From assembly GCA_037962975.1 (NCBI GenBank), contig CM075672.1, positions 124,358,001 through 124,422,000 on the forward strand: a DNA stretch of 64,000 nucleotides. The letters run 5' to 3'. Positions within the stretch are counted from its first letter, which is position 1, and each line of letters opens with the position of its first letter. The notes under the pieces are model-generated. The model had not been told where the DNA came from, searched no databases, and saw nothing but the letters and a program-made list of their open reading frames with translations. The DNA is from Clitoria ternatea. Lineage: Eukaryota > Streptophyta > Magnoliopsida > Fabales > Fabaceae. This document shows positions 21,900-32,700 of this stretch, piece after piece. The position numbers and the translations under genes are program-made.

Positions 21900-23741
21900 T
21901 AAATAAAAGAACTACAATCAAGGTGGTGGGGGATCCTGGGGTGGTGGTGGGGGCGCCTGGGAAGTGGGGGGAGGTAGCCTCGCCATCAACTGCATCAGTA
22001 GCTCCTGCTGCTGAGCAAGTTGCCGACGAGTCTCGGCGTGCTGCTCCTCGGCCCGCTGTCGGTCCGCCTCGGCCTTCTATCGGTCTGCCTCGTGCCGCTC
22101 CAACAGCAACTGCCTCTGACGTCGCTCCTCCTGTAGCTCATCGTTCAGGTTTTGAATTACCTGAACGACCTCAGTCGGAAGACCAGAGGAAGACGAAGAG
22201 GAAGGGGTCTTCCCCTTTTTCGCCAGCTGCGTGCCGACGCCACCCAATCTAAACACCCTCCCTTTCTTGTTCACACCGCTAACAGCCTCCATATAGATGG
22301 CGTTGTCGTCAGAACAAGATAGGGTGGGAGGAACCTCCCCTTCAGGAGTGGAAGCCACCAGGTCCGCCTCCTTCTCGGCCCTCCTGGCCTGATACGCCTC
22401 CTGTAAATTCAAAAACAACGATAGGATTAGTAAGCTGATTTGTAAATTATAAGCATGTGTCAGTTAAAAGTAAATACCGCTAGCTCCGTAGTCTTCTGGT
22501 TTACCCATGCACCGGCTTTGTTCTTCTTGGTCATTTGCATGACCTCAAACAAAGAAGGCTCCCGGTGCTCCCTCTGCTCCTGTGGTGGACAAAAAACATT
22601 GAGATTATTATTTGTAAACATGTAAGACGAATCATAATAGAAATGTTTAACATAAATATACTTACAAATCTTTTCTTGTGCTCGAGGGTTGAAATGCTAC
22701 CCCCAGTGTAAACCGAGGCTGCAGCATCGGCGGCTCTGTTGGCCCTATTCCGAGCACTCGCCTGCTGGAATGGGACCCCGCCCCACTTCTGGACCATCCC
22801 GTCCCAATGGTCCTCCGGGATCCAACGAGGGCGCTCACCCTTGTCCCTCACCTTCCAAAGGGTACTCTTGATGATTTTGGAGGTCTTTGTGGCAAAGACC
22901 TTCCTAATCTCATCAATCATACCCTCCGCCCACTGGTAATCACGCTGTAAAATGAATTGAGAAATCAAAATTAATAACAGGTCTATTTTACAAATCAAGT
23001 CACAATAAATGAGCTAGGAACTTACCGAGAAGGTGTCAAACCACCTATCTTGCACAACCTTCCCAGCATCTGTCCAAGATATATATGGACCATCCCACTG
23101 GGCCTTCAAAACCTTAGTAATCGCTTTGGTAGTGCGACTACTATCAACAAAGCTATAATGACAACAATTATGTTAGGAGTAAAACAACACACAATCTAGG
23201 GAGACACCCAAAATTTTGGCAGAGTCTCCCCTGTAAATGTAACATTTCCAAGTTTAAATAGTTACCCTGTTACAAACAGAAGAGTGCCCAGTACAATTCA
23301 ATCTATACAAGTACTAATTAAAGTAACATCCAATAAACCAACAAGTCTTTCCACTAAACCCTAATATAAAGTATCATACAAATAACATAAAAGTATATGA
23401 AATTTAGTCACTTACTCGTCTCCGGCCGGCACGGGTACCAACATGGGCAGAGGGGATGCCGGAGGTGGGGTCGCCTGATGGCCATGGTCCTCCAAGCCAC
23501 TAACTCCAGGAGTCTGCTCTGGGGTGGTCAGCTGTGGGGGTGATGGGGTGGTCTGCTGTGGTGGTGGTGATGGAGTGGTCTGCTGTAGTGGTGGTGATGG
23601 AGTGGTCTGTTGTAGTGGTGATGGAGTGGTCCGCTGTGGTGGTGATGGAGTGGTCTCCTGCCCTGGGGTAGGAGTCCCCAGACGGGAAGCCGGGGTCCTG
23701 GACCCACCACCCCTACTGAAGGGCAGTCGACGTCCCATCAT
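21900..23741 (-). pseudogene. CACTA second gene (Transposase_24 / TNPA-like), spliced, with a premature stop
   Basis: Exons on the minus strand: 23741-23413, starting MMGRRLPFSRGG with a TTPSPPPQQ repeat domain and ending in donor GTAAGT; about 23153-23026, VDSSRTTKAITKVLKAQWDG to DRWFDTF; about 22945-22677, QWAEGMIDEIRK with KSTLWKVRDKGERPRWIPE; about 22577-22485, REPSLFEVMQMTKKNKAGAW; and from about 22400, a charged coiled-coil-like region (LNDELQEERRQRQLLLERHEADR). A TAG at 22077-22079 cuts this helix, which otherwise continues as KAEADRQRAEEQHAETRRQL to a His/Pro-rich tail. The layout matches the plant transposon protein family Transposase_24, which accompanies TNPD in CACTA elements and likely binds the subterminal repeats. 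Exon edges are my reading of GT/AG sites. Confidence 0.75.
23524..23665 (-). repeat. Coding minisatellite (TTPSPPPQQ)
   Basis: Imperfect tandem units of about 27-33 bp (GGTGGTGATGGAGTGGTCTG on the plus strand) encode five or so TTPSPPxQQ repeats in the first exon of the TNPA-like gene. Confidence 0.85.
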
Positions 23742-23774
23742 CTGTGGATAAAATCATGAAAAGAAAGGTTAGTC

Positions 23775-26700
23775 TCAGGATATATATAAACCTATGTATA
23801 TATGTTTAACAACTACATACTCTGTGTCTGTTTCAGTTTCAAATTCCCCCTCAGTTTCAGTGTCACTGTGGTTATCTGTTTGAACAAGTTCATCAGTATC
23901 CAAATCAGCCCTAGACCATTTTGATCGAGAGACAAGGTCTTTGTCAATGTGTTCACCCCCCGTAGTGGCGAGTGTCTCATCCATTATGACTGGATCAATG
24001 TTGAACAACAAATTGGCATCGTTGAGCTCGTGTGGTGCAAGCTGATAAGCGTCATCGACCTCCTCGGAGACATTGTCAGTGATCTGACTTCGGGCCTTGG
24101 CCTTGATTACTGCATACCAGTCCCGATGTCCTCCCGGGAAGTCGGTGTAATAAACCTGCTCAGCTTGTTGGGCAAAAATGAAGGGATCAAACCCTTTATA
24201 TCTACCATTCTTCTTGACCTCAACTAAGCCGTAGTTGTTGTCAACCTTTGTTCCAACACCGATTGTGTTGTCGAACCAATCACATTTGAATAGAACAATA
24301 TCTCTTCTTAGTCGTCCAGAGAATAAAACTTCAACAATCTCCGTCAGCACTCCATAAAAGTCTTCTTCCAACTGACCGGCGGTGCCTTTAACACAAACCC
24401 CGTAGTTATGGGTGCGCATCCCTTCACTCCATTGAAGAATATTAAACTTGTAGCCATTTACGTAGTAAATAGGCCATTTTTTAACAGTCTTCACCGGCCC
24501 CCAAGAAAGGGCTTGGAGTAAAGAATCTTCAATATGGTTGTTAGGGTCTTGTATCTATGTACAACATAAGAAGTAGGTCATTGTTACCATATTGACGGGA
24601 GTTAGAAGCAAATAGGCTTAAAAACACTTGGTATACGGGTCTTACATGTTGCGCGAACCAACCAACGAACTTGGATGACACCTCACTATGAATTTGGTCA
24701 TCAGTTAAATCATTTTGCTCAAGTTTTAGCATATCTGTGTATAAGCTATTGAAAGAAACAAATAAGTTTAATATAAAAGCTACGTTAAGAATGTATAATA
24801 TAACTTCTATGACTTACTCAATAAAGGGTTCCACTTCTGGGCAATTGAGAAGAATGTACAAGTGAGCCGCCTTTCGATCTTTCTCATCAATGTAACATTT
24901 TGTGAGCCTGCCCCCCGGGTGACCAGGATAGTTGAAAATCGACGTTTGTTCATCAAACCCTGTGCGGCTGGCTACCCCAAGATTGCGGGGAATTCTACTC
25001 ATTCTAGTTTCTATCTCCGTTGGAAAATAGAAAGAAGCAAAGGTTGTCATTTCTTCGACTAAGTATGCCTCACAAATTGAAGCTTCAACGCAGGCTTTGT
25101 TCGACACTTTATCTTTTAAAGAGCGTAAGAATCTTCAACATCATTAACAAGATGGTGTTAAGTTAGAAAATACTATTATAAGCACGATTTGCAACTAAAT
25201 TAAAGAGTTCACCAAGCATTCACCTTTCGAATGGATACATCCAACGATACTGCACTGGGCCACCAACCAAGGCCTCGTACGGTAGATGGATAGGCAAATG
25301 CTCCATGGAGTCAAAAAAACTTGGTGGGAAAATCTGCTCCAACTTACAAATCAATACCGGGATAGTTTCTTCCATCTTTACAAGTTTCTCCACACTCAAC
25401 GAAGTAGCCGTCAACTCCTTAAAGAAGTGACTCAACTCCACTAACGGTTTCCAAATAGGCTTCGGTAAGGCATGAAACGCGTACGGGAGTAGTTGTTGCA
25501 TAAACACATGGCAATCATGACTTTTCATGCCAAACACCCTGCCCTCCTTCACGTCGACACATCTACTCAAGTTAGAAGCGAATCCGTCAGGCAGGGTCAA
25601 CCCATTCATCCAAATACACACAGCAATCTGTTGTGGTCTAGTTAAAGCATATTTTGCATGGGGTTTAAACATTCTTCCACGTCCCGCATCCCTCAACTCC
25701 AACTCCTTCCTAGAACACCAAATCGGAAGGTCTAGACGACTCTTCTCGTTGTCCTTTGTTCTCCCTTTGATGTCCATAACAGTGTCAAAAATATTCATGA
25801 AAACATTACGTTCAGTGTGCATCACATCAATGTTGTGTCTTAACAACAAGTCTTTCCAATATGGCAAATCCCACAACACACTCTGCTTCACCCAGTGGTG
25901 TTCCTTACCGTAACCCGCAAACTCCTTAACACTCTTGTCCCAGATGTAAGGATACTCTTCGACCCTCTGCCAAACTCGTGCACCAGATAACCTACGGGGT
26001 GGAGGTTCATTAACAACCTTGTTCTTCTTAAAAGCGGTTTTGTTCCTCCTAAACGGGTGATCCAACGGTAGAAACTTTCTATGACAGTCAAAGAAACTTG
26101 TCTTGCCACTAACAGGGAGTGATTCCCCCCCGGTATGTTCCATGCATACAGGGCAAGCAAGCTTCCCAGACGTGGACCATCCAGAAAGCATACCATAGGC
26201 CGGGAAGTCGTTAATAGTCCACATCAAAACAGCACGCATCATAAAGTTGTTCTTCAAAGACACATCGTATGTCATTACCCCGACATCCCATAACTGTGAT
26301 AACTCTTCAACCAACGGTTGCAAAAACACGTCTATGTTCGCCTTTGGATTTTTGGGTCCTGGAACCAGTATAGATAGAAACATGACCTCCCTCTTCATAC
26401 ACATATCAGGCGGCAGATTGTATGGGGTCAGGATGACTGGCCAACAAGAGTAAGCCCTTCCGTATTGACCGAAAGGGTTAAACCCATTAGTACATAGTCC
26501 AAGTCTTACATTTCGTGGCTCGCCAGAAAAGTCCGGATATAGCTCATCCAAACACTTCCATGCTTTCCCGTCGGAAGGATGGCAAAGAAACCCCTCTTGT
26601 GATCGGTTCAGAGCATGCCAACACATGTGTTTTGCCGTGGACAATGAGGCATACAGGCGTTGAAGACGTGGTGTTATAGGGAAGTACCACATTTTCTTCC

Positions 26701-27535
26701 TGGCCGTCCGGGTTACCTTCCCTCTCCTTTTAACGGTCTTGTAGCATTCCTCATTACAATGCAGACATTTTGTGACACTCTCGTCTACAAACTCATTTCT
26801 GAACAGCATACATCCACCAACACAACACTCTATCTTCACACAACCCAGCCCCAAGTTTGCCACTTATTTCTTAGCACGGTACAGGTTTGCTGGCATTCTG
26901 TGATTACTAGGCATGGTGGAACCCATCAGACTGACCATTCTATCAAAACAACCTCCAGAAAGATTATAATCTGCCTTTATGCTTAAAGCAGCTAAGGAGG
27001 CGGATAACTCAGTGTGACTGTTGCACCTGTCCCACAATGGAGTCTGAGCCGCCGCTAACAAATCATAAAATCTCTTCACCTCCGGATTAGGATCCTCCTC
27101 TACATTGTCAGAGTACCCATGACCTGCTTGGTCATTATGTTCCAGCATACGCCCGGTGGAGGGTCCAACATGATCCATCACCATTTGTTCTATGTTGTTG
27201 TACGTATCCCTGTTTCCTCCAACCTCGTAGTAAGACTGTTGCACGGTTACGTCTGACGGTCTACGCGGTAACTGCTCACCATGGTTGTACCAGCAGTGGT
27301 ATGTTTCCATGAACCCTTTCTCAGTTAGGTGGCACATGACATCATCCGCGTATTCAAAACTCATGCATTTGCACCTTGAGCACGGACAACGGATCTTCTG
27401 AGTCACTTCAAATCCAGGCGTGTTTGCCGTAGCGAACGGAATGAACTCCAACAGCCCCATCATAAACTCCTCAGTCACTCACCGATTGCGATCTAGTCGG
27501 TTGTACATCCATCGCCGATTTGCCGGTACCTCCAT
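23775..27535 (-). pseudogene. CACTA transposase (TNPD / Transposase_21 type) with two in-frame stops
   Basis: ATG at 27533-27535 starts MEVPANRRWMYNRLDR, followed by the cysteine/histidine-rich Transposase-associated domain (CPCSRCKC, then TYHCWYNHGE). The tnp2 core includes LYASLSTAKHMCWHALNRS, HPSDGKAWKCLDE, PDFSGEPRNVRLGLCTNGFNP, then WDLPYWKDLLLRHNIDVMHTERNV (20-residue excerpts apart), and the DUF4218 region (LPPSFFDSMEHLPIHL). After introns (25223-25133, 24817-24746, 24645-24555, all GT..AG) comes DUF4216 (KKWPIYYVNGYKFN, CDWFDNTIGVG). Stops TGA at 27479-27481 and TAA at 26864-26866 break the frame. DUF4216 runs on to an acidic tail (DTETEGEFETETDTE). Intact TNPD cuts the element ends; this copy would need read-through. 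Both stops could also be sites where my exon model is wrong. Confidence 0.88.
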
Positions 27536-27629
27536 TTACAATATCTAACAAGCACGATTTCTGTTACTTTAAATTATTGTAATTTTATTTGACTATCGGT
27601 TGTGAATCACTTTCTATCTCTTTGATGTT

Positions 27630-27960
27630 GCAAATTGGTGGGGCCCTATCCCATTCGGGATGAATATGCAACCATCCGTAACCCATCCCATAATTGTATG
27701 CGGTCTATCTTGAGTTGAACGAATGTTCATTTGAAATTTCGGCAGCATTTCGCATTGGTCCCCGAGTACACAAAGATACGTACGGTATGAAACTCCGCAC
27801 GCAGACATGCACCCTGGGGATAATACGAAATACCATAGCCAAAATTTCAAATGAACATTCATTCAACGTCTCCAGATAGACCACATACAACATTGATGGG
27901 TTACGCCCTACAGGTTACAAATTCATACCAAACTGTCCAACCGGGACAATTCAAGATCCA
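27630..27960. repeat. Large foldback (inverted repeat) upstream of the transposase
   Basis: Arms at about 27694-27745 and 27838-27893 are inverted copies (GGTCTATCTTGAGTTGAACG against the complement of GTCTCCAGATAGACC; GTTCATTTGAAATTT in both). The loop (27746-27837) is itself weakly self-complementary (ATTTCGCATTGGTCCCC / GGGGATAATACGAAAT), and pairing extends outward through TAACCCATC to about 27670 and 27910. It starts about 100 bp before the transposase ATG, in its 5' leader or promoter. It contains no gene; short frames in both strands mirror each other because of the symmetry. Confidence 0.85.
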
Positions 27961-28790
27961 ACACAACACGGTACATCAACCGGTTGTTTTGAAACTTGAA
28001 CGGGAATCTAATGGGTACACACACGACTAAACCCTACATTATTAAAGTTGAGTTTCATTTTTTAAGTTCCCTAAGAAAGGGAGTCTGCCGAAATTTTGGC
28101 AGAGTCTCCCCTGTAAACTACACATTTCCCAAATTTACAAACGGCCTGTTACATATAGAAAACTTCCCAGTATAGATAAATAAACATTTGATACGCATTA
28201 TATATGATATTCAGAGTTATGAACTGCCAAATCATGTTAACAAACAACATTACACATGCATAAAAAATCATGTTAGCAGCACACAAAACCATCGCCTAAT
28301 GAGCTCTGCTCTCCACTAACAAACAACATTACACATGCATAAAACACATTATAAACACATCAAAACTAGTTCCTAATGAGCTTTGCTCTCTACTAACAAA
28401 CAACAATTGACATGCATACATATATCGAGAAAGTCAGCGTTAGGGATTACCTAGGGAAAAAAGTGGGCAATAAATACGGAGCTGAAGAGAGACGATCAGA
28501 GATCACGCGTGATGTGTGTTACTCTGCATGACAAACCAAGAAGTCATTAGACAGTTACAAGTAGCAAGGAAACTAAACAAAGAGAGACACGCAAAGCAAA
28601 TTATAGATTACACAGCAACGACTTCAGACCGGTGATCTACACACTTGGGATCCACGTCAGAATGAGTCCATGACAGACACAACAGAGACTACATTTGCAT
28701 TATTAAACATTCTAAAGGTTGTTTGTAAAGACTCTTCTTAGATGAGTTAATTTATAAAGACTCTTCTTAGATTACTTAATTAGTTAAGAG
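27961..28790. other. Non-coding CACTA interior with hairpin 28079-28111
   Basis: No gene seen. At 28079-28111 GGGAGTCTGCC and GGCAGAGTCTCCC form an imperfect hairpin. The right half and the following about 90 bp (AATTTTGGCAGAGTCTCCC, TGTAAA...) recur at about 23211-23300 in the same orientation, between the two genes of the element, so this is an element-specific dispersed repeat. Two copies of an imperfect 70-bp unit (ACAAACAACATTACACATGC) lie at 28240-28345. Confidence 0.7.
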
Positions 28791-28796
28791 GACCAA

Positions 28797-29810
28797 GATG
28801 TTTCAGGTCAAATGCACCAAGATGAATGGTTGCAAAGCAAGGGTGCGAAAGAGGCGAAGGCCAAGAGAGCAATAGATACTGTTCTACTTCCTTCATTTTG
28901 GGCTGATGTTGTTTATACCCTCAAGGCCATGGGGCCTATTGTGCTTGTATTGCGATTGGTGGACAACGAGAAGAAACCCGCAATGGGTTACATTTATGAA
29001 GCCATGGAGAGGGCCAAGGAAAGTATTCAAAATGCTTTTAAAGGAGATGAGACCAAATATAAAGATATCTTTGAGATCATTGATAGGAGATGGGATTGTC
29101 AGTTACATCATCCTTTGCATGCAGCAGGGTATTACCTCAATCCCCAATTCTACTTTTCAAATGCTTCTATTGAGAGGGACGGGGAGGTGAAGCGTGGCCT
29201 CTTGACAGTTATTGGGAGGTTATCTGAGACCACCCAGGATGAGGACTTGGCTATAGTGGAATTGGGAAGTTATAGAATGGCCGATGGATTATTTGGTTCA
29301 GCTACGGCCATAAATTATACACGTCTATTTTGGCCCCCTGTAAGTGTTTTCCTATTATAATAGTTGCTTGTTTTGTTGTTCATTTAATGAAAATTAGCAA
29401 CTAATAAAATCCCATTTCAGCTGAATGGTGGAAGACATATGGGACACTTACTCCACACTTGCAAAACATTGCCATCAAGGTGTTGTCATTGACATGTAGC
29501 TCGTCGGGATGTGAGAGGAACTGGAGCATATTTGAGCATGTGGGAATTTCTTTCATCCTAAATTTTCTATTTCATCTTATTGGTATTCTTTAGTTTAACA
29601 TTTTTTCAAAAAACAGATTCACTCTAAGAAAAGATGTCGGCTTGAGCATCAAAAGTTGGAGGACTTGGTATTCATTAAGTACAACCAGACTTTGAAGGAC
29701 CGCTTTGATGCAAAGGACATCATGGATCCAATTGTCCTAAAGGATGTTGATGATGACTACACTAATGAGTGGACCTTGGGACAATTGCATTTGGAGTGGT
29801 TTCAATTTTA
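28797..29810 (+). pseudogene. hAT transposase C-terminal remnant
   Basis: The first exon (about 28797-29340) encodes SFWADVVYTLKAMGPIVLVL, LRLVDNEKKPAMGYIYEAME, FEIIDRRWDCQLHHPLHAAG and YLNPQFYFSN, the conserved DUF659-downstream region of plant hAT proteins. After a GTAAGT...TTTCAG gap, 29422-29540 gives the dimerisation domain (AEWWKTYGTLTPHLQNIAIK, CSSSGCERNWS), but in a frame one base off from the first exon. A further exon from about 29617 gives SKKRCRLEHQKLEDLVFIKY and ends NEWTLGQLHLE near 29800. The N-terminal BED finger and catalytic half are missing. It lies in the opposite orientation to the CACTA genes and is probably an insertion into or capture by the CACTA element. Confidence 0.85.
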
Positions 29811-29867
29811 TTCTCTGTTCTATTTATGTTTTTCTGCATGTATATATATTTTTTTGTTTTTGTGTTT

Positions 29868-29962
29868 TATATCCGCGATAGTAGCAAATAGCGTCCGCGA
29901 TCCGCTCCGCTACTCCGCGATCCCAGTTTTGGGGTCGGCCGCGACGCTCCGCGATTTGAGAT
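29868..29962. other. GC-rich island with repeated CCGCGAT
   Basis: In otherwise AT-rich DNA just 3' of the hAT remnant, TCCGCGAT occurs four times among further CGCG words (GGCCGCGACGCTCCGCGA). It may be a regulatory or terminal block of the hAT element; I cannot assign it. Confidence 0.5.
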
Positions 29963-32016
29963 TGACTACTATGCTTACCTTTAGATTACCAACTATTGGT
30001 AAAGTAATCTCACAGCAAATTACTCCAATCAACAAGACTCTTCTACCAAAAGTGGCAATTATCAAACGGATATTTGGCTCTTCCCAAAGTTAACTATGAA
30101 CAAGAAGGGATCCACATGTGCATAACATTCGGTAAACTGATAAGACAATGTATAGCCTAAGTTTATTGTATTAGTGATTGGATTTGTTTTGTAATAACTG
30201 CTTTTGTATTTCTCAAACATACCCGTTGTTTGCTTTTTTTGTTAGGGTTCCCTAAGAAAAGATTTTACAGTTTACCAGAATTTCAATTGTTTCAAACGGT
30301 GTAAAAAATCAATATTAATCTATAGATTTTTTAACTTTTTTCCTCAATAACATACTAAACGGACACTAGTAAAAGTGAGAAGCAATTTCACCCTATTGTG
30401 TAATTCAAAGTAATTTTTTCATCCTACAAATTTATGTCATGAAATTTTAAATTATATTTTTCTATTATATTTTGATAACTTAATTTTTTTTATTGGATAA
30501 ATTAGGTCATACAGCTAATTAACTCCACAATTTTTTAAAATGGATACTTAAATTTTGTTTCAACCCTTAAGTATCTATTTTAAGTCTTCAACATGCACTT
30601 GAATCTCTGTCAGTGCATGACATAGATTTGATATAAAAACGTCTATTTTAAAAACTTTGATACTTAAATGCATGCCTTTTAAACCTTCAATTTTATGCAC
30701 CGAGGCACTTAACCTATTTTTTAATCACACTCCGAACATATAAAATGTTAATTGATGTTTTTATACTGGTGTACTTTTCAAATTATTTTTAAAATATGTT
30801 AAAGAAGAATTGAAACCATTTTATTTGTATATTTTTATTTTTAAGTTTATTTTTAAAAAACTGAAAACTTAGGATCACTTTGTACTATACCTTAGTTTAA
30901 GGTTAATTATTATAATCGTGTGTTAGAATAAAGAAAAATCTCAATAATTCATAAAGTTTTAGAATTTGTATAAAGGTAATTCATTTTTTTAAGTTCTATA
31001 AACAAAATTTGATATTTTTCCCATGTATTATTTTGTATTTACTGGTGTAATCTTTTAAGGTACTCTTCTTTCATTAGAGTTTATTTATAATAAAATCTTT
31101 TTGTCTTTTCTAAAAAATATGTTTAGCTTAGATTGAATCTAAAATACTTTCTATAATTTTAGTTTACATTACCAATTTTGTCATAACTTGTTAGTATTTT
31201 ATTGGTAAACTTGAGTAAATAATTTAACTATATAATTATTCAATAAGCTTTTGTCTTATCAAAACTTATTGAATAAACTAATATTGAAAACATTTAATTA
31301 ATAAACTAAAAAGAGTTTATTTTAGAAAATAAGCTGAAAACAGCTTCACTAAAAACAGTTAATGTCAATGGTTCTTTATTGTGTTATAACATGTAGCTTT
31401 AGTATAAATATAATCTATTCTATTTTTCGTTGAGTGTTTTTTAAGCCATTATCATATTGTAATTGAACTTGTAATTATACACAGATTGCTGCAACTATAA
31501 TCTACTGAATGTGTATTGGCAATTTTTTCACGCATTCCTTCACTTATGCCTACTTTTCTACATTGATATTTTGAACCTGACTGAGGATATAAAACAAAGA
31601 TTAAGAACTTTTAAACTCGTCCTAAATGGATTCAAATAAAATAAACTCGTCCTAAATGGGGGAAATTAATTTCAGTAAACCAGTTTGAGAACTGAAATTC
31701 TCTTTTACACAGAATCTATGACTATTAACTATACACTTAATCACGGACAGTTTTTCGGAGTCTTTATTAGGAAGTTGTATTGCCTTCTTGCTTATTGACC
31801 TTGTCTCTTATTTTTTCCTTTTTATTTTAGCATCATATTCTATTATTAGATCCTAGACAATTCATATCTACACTTAGATTTCTTATTCTGCAGTTTGAGT
31901 TATAAGTTTATTGTTTAAATTTGAAGGTGATGGATATACTACTGGACACTAAAAGAATATATTTGAGTTCTTCCCCCAATTATCTATTATTTACTTTCAA
32001 ATCTTGTTATATGCAG
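29963..32016. other. AT-rich stretch, no gene recognised
   Basis: About 2 kb inside the large CACTA element. I see no conserved domain, tRNA or clear repeat. It has intron-like base composition and could be intronic sequence taken with the exon at 32017. Confidence 0.5.
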
Positions 32017-32097
32017 GAAGTTCTTAAAATCCCAGACAATGTCCAATTTTTCCATGAGCTAGTTGATCCACTTAACAGTCAGATCCGTGGATTCAAG
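32017..32097 (+). pseudogene. Orphan exon, unrecognised host gene fragment
   Basis: Exactly 81 bases between an acceptor (TTATATGCAG) and a donor (AAG/GTTTGT) encode EVLKIPDNVQFFHELVDPL then NSQIRGFK, 27 residues without a stop. Codon usage and the splice frame look genuine and the neighbours are intron-like. I do not recognise the protein. It sits in the large CACTA, on the strand opposite to the transposase, and is probably a captured host exon; a chance open segment is the alternative. Confidence 0.45.
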
Positions 32098-32519
32098 GTT
32101 TGTACTTTAGTTATTTTTTATTTTTGTCATTTTCATGTGGTCATTAGTAATAATTGGAGCTATAGCTACAAAAGTTTAGTTGAAATCTGAGAGGTTTGTT
32201 AGCAATTGGTATTGGAATTGCTTTGCCTATTCTTCAAACCAAGGACTTCTTAGATGGGCATATGCATTTGTAGAAAGATATAGCAAATGCATTTGTTCTT
32301 TTCATATATTATTTTTCTCAAATCAACAATGATAATGCATGACTATTTAAAGTTAAATAGAATAGAATAATACAGGCCGGCAAGAAAGGGAAAGGGATGG
32401 AATCTTTAAAGTTAAAAGTATAACATATCCTGTATCCACCGGCAAAAAACTTTTAACGATGGAATTAGGCTCAATAGCTAGTTTCACCTCTTATTTTTTG
32501 CCTACCCTCCAAATCTAAC

Positions 32520-32700
32520 TCAGAACTTAGTGACGGTGGGCCGCGATTGCTAATAATAGTTTATTTAGCAATGAAAACCTATGCATCATTGCTAGTTTGA
32601 TTATAGCGATAAAGATGTTTGGGTCGCTAGTTTCGCCACGTGTCTACATTTTTAAGTTACCGACAGGTTTAGCAATGGGATTTGTTCCGTTGCTAAGTCT
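32520..32700. repeat. Fragment of another CACTA subterminal region
   Basis: Decayed copies of TAGCGAC-like words (GTGACGGTGGGCCGCGATTGC, TTTAGCAATG, GGTCGCTAG, TTGCTAAG) in both orientations resemble the subterminal array of the host CACTA but with GCAA replacing GCGA, as in a related family. Confidence 0.55.

Noticed and set aside
22077..22418. Plus-strand frame 21893-22252 overlapping the TNPA-like coiled coil
   Set aside because: Mirror of the GC-rich coding exon on the minus strand; the minus frame has splice sites and a helix pattern.
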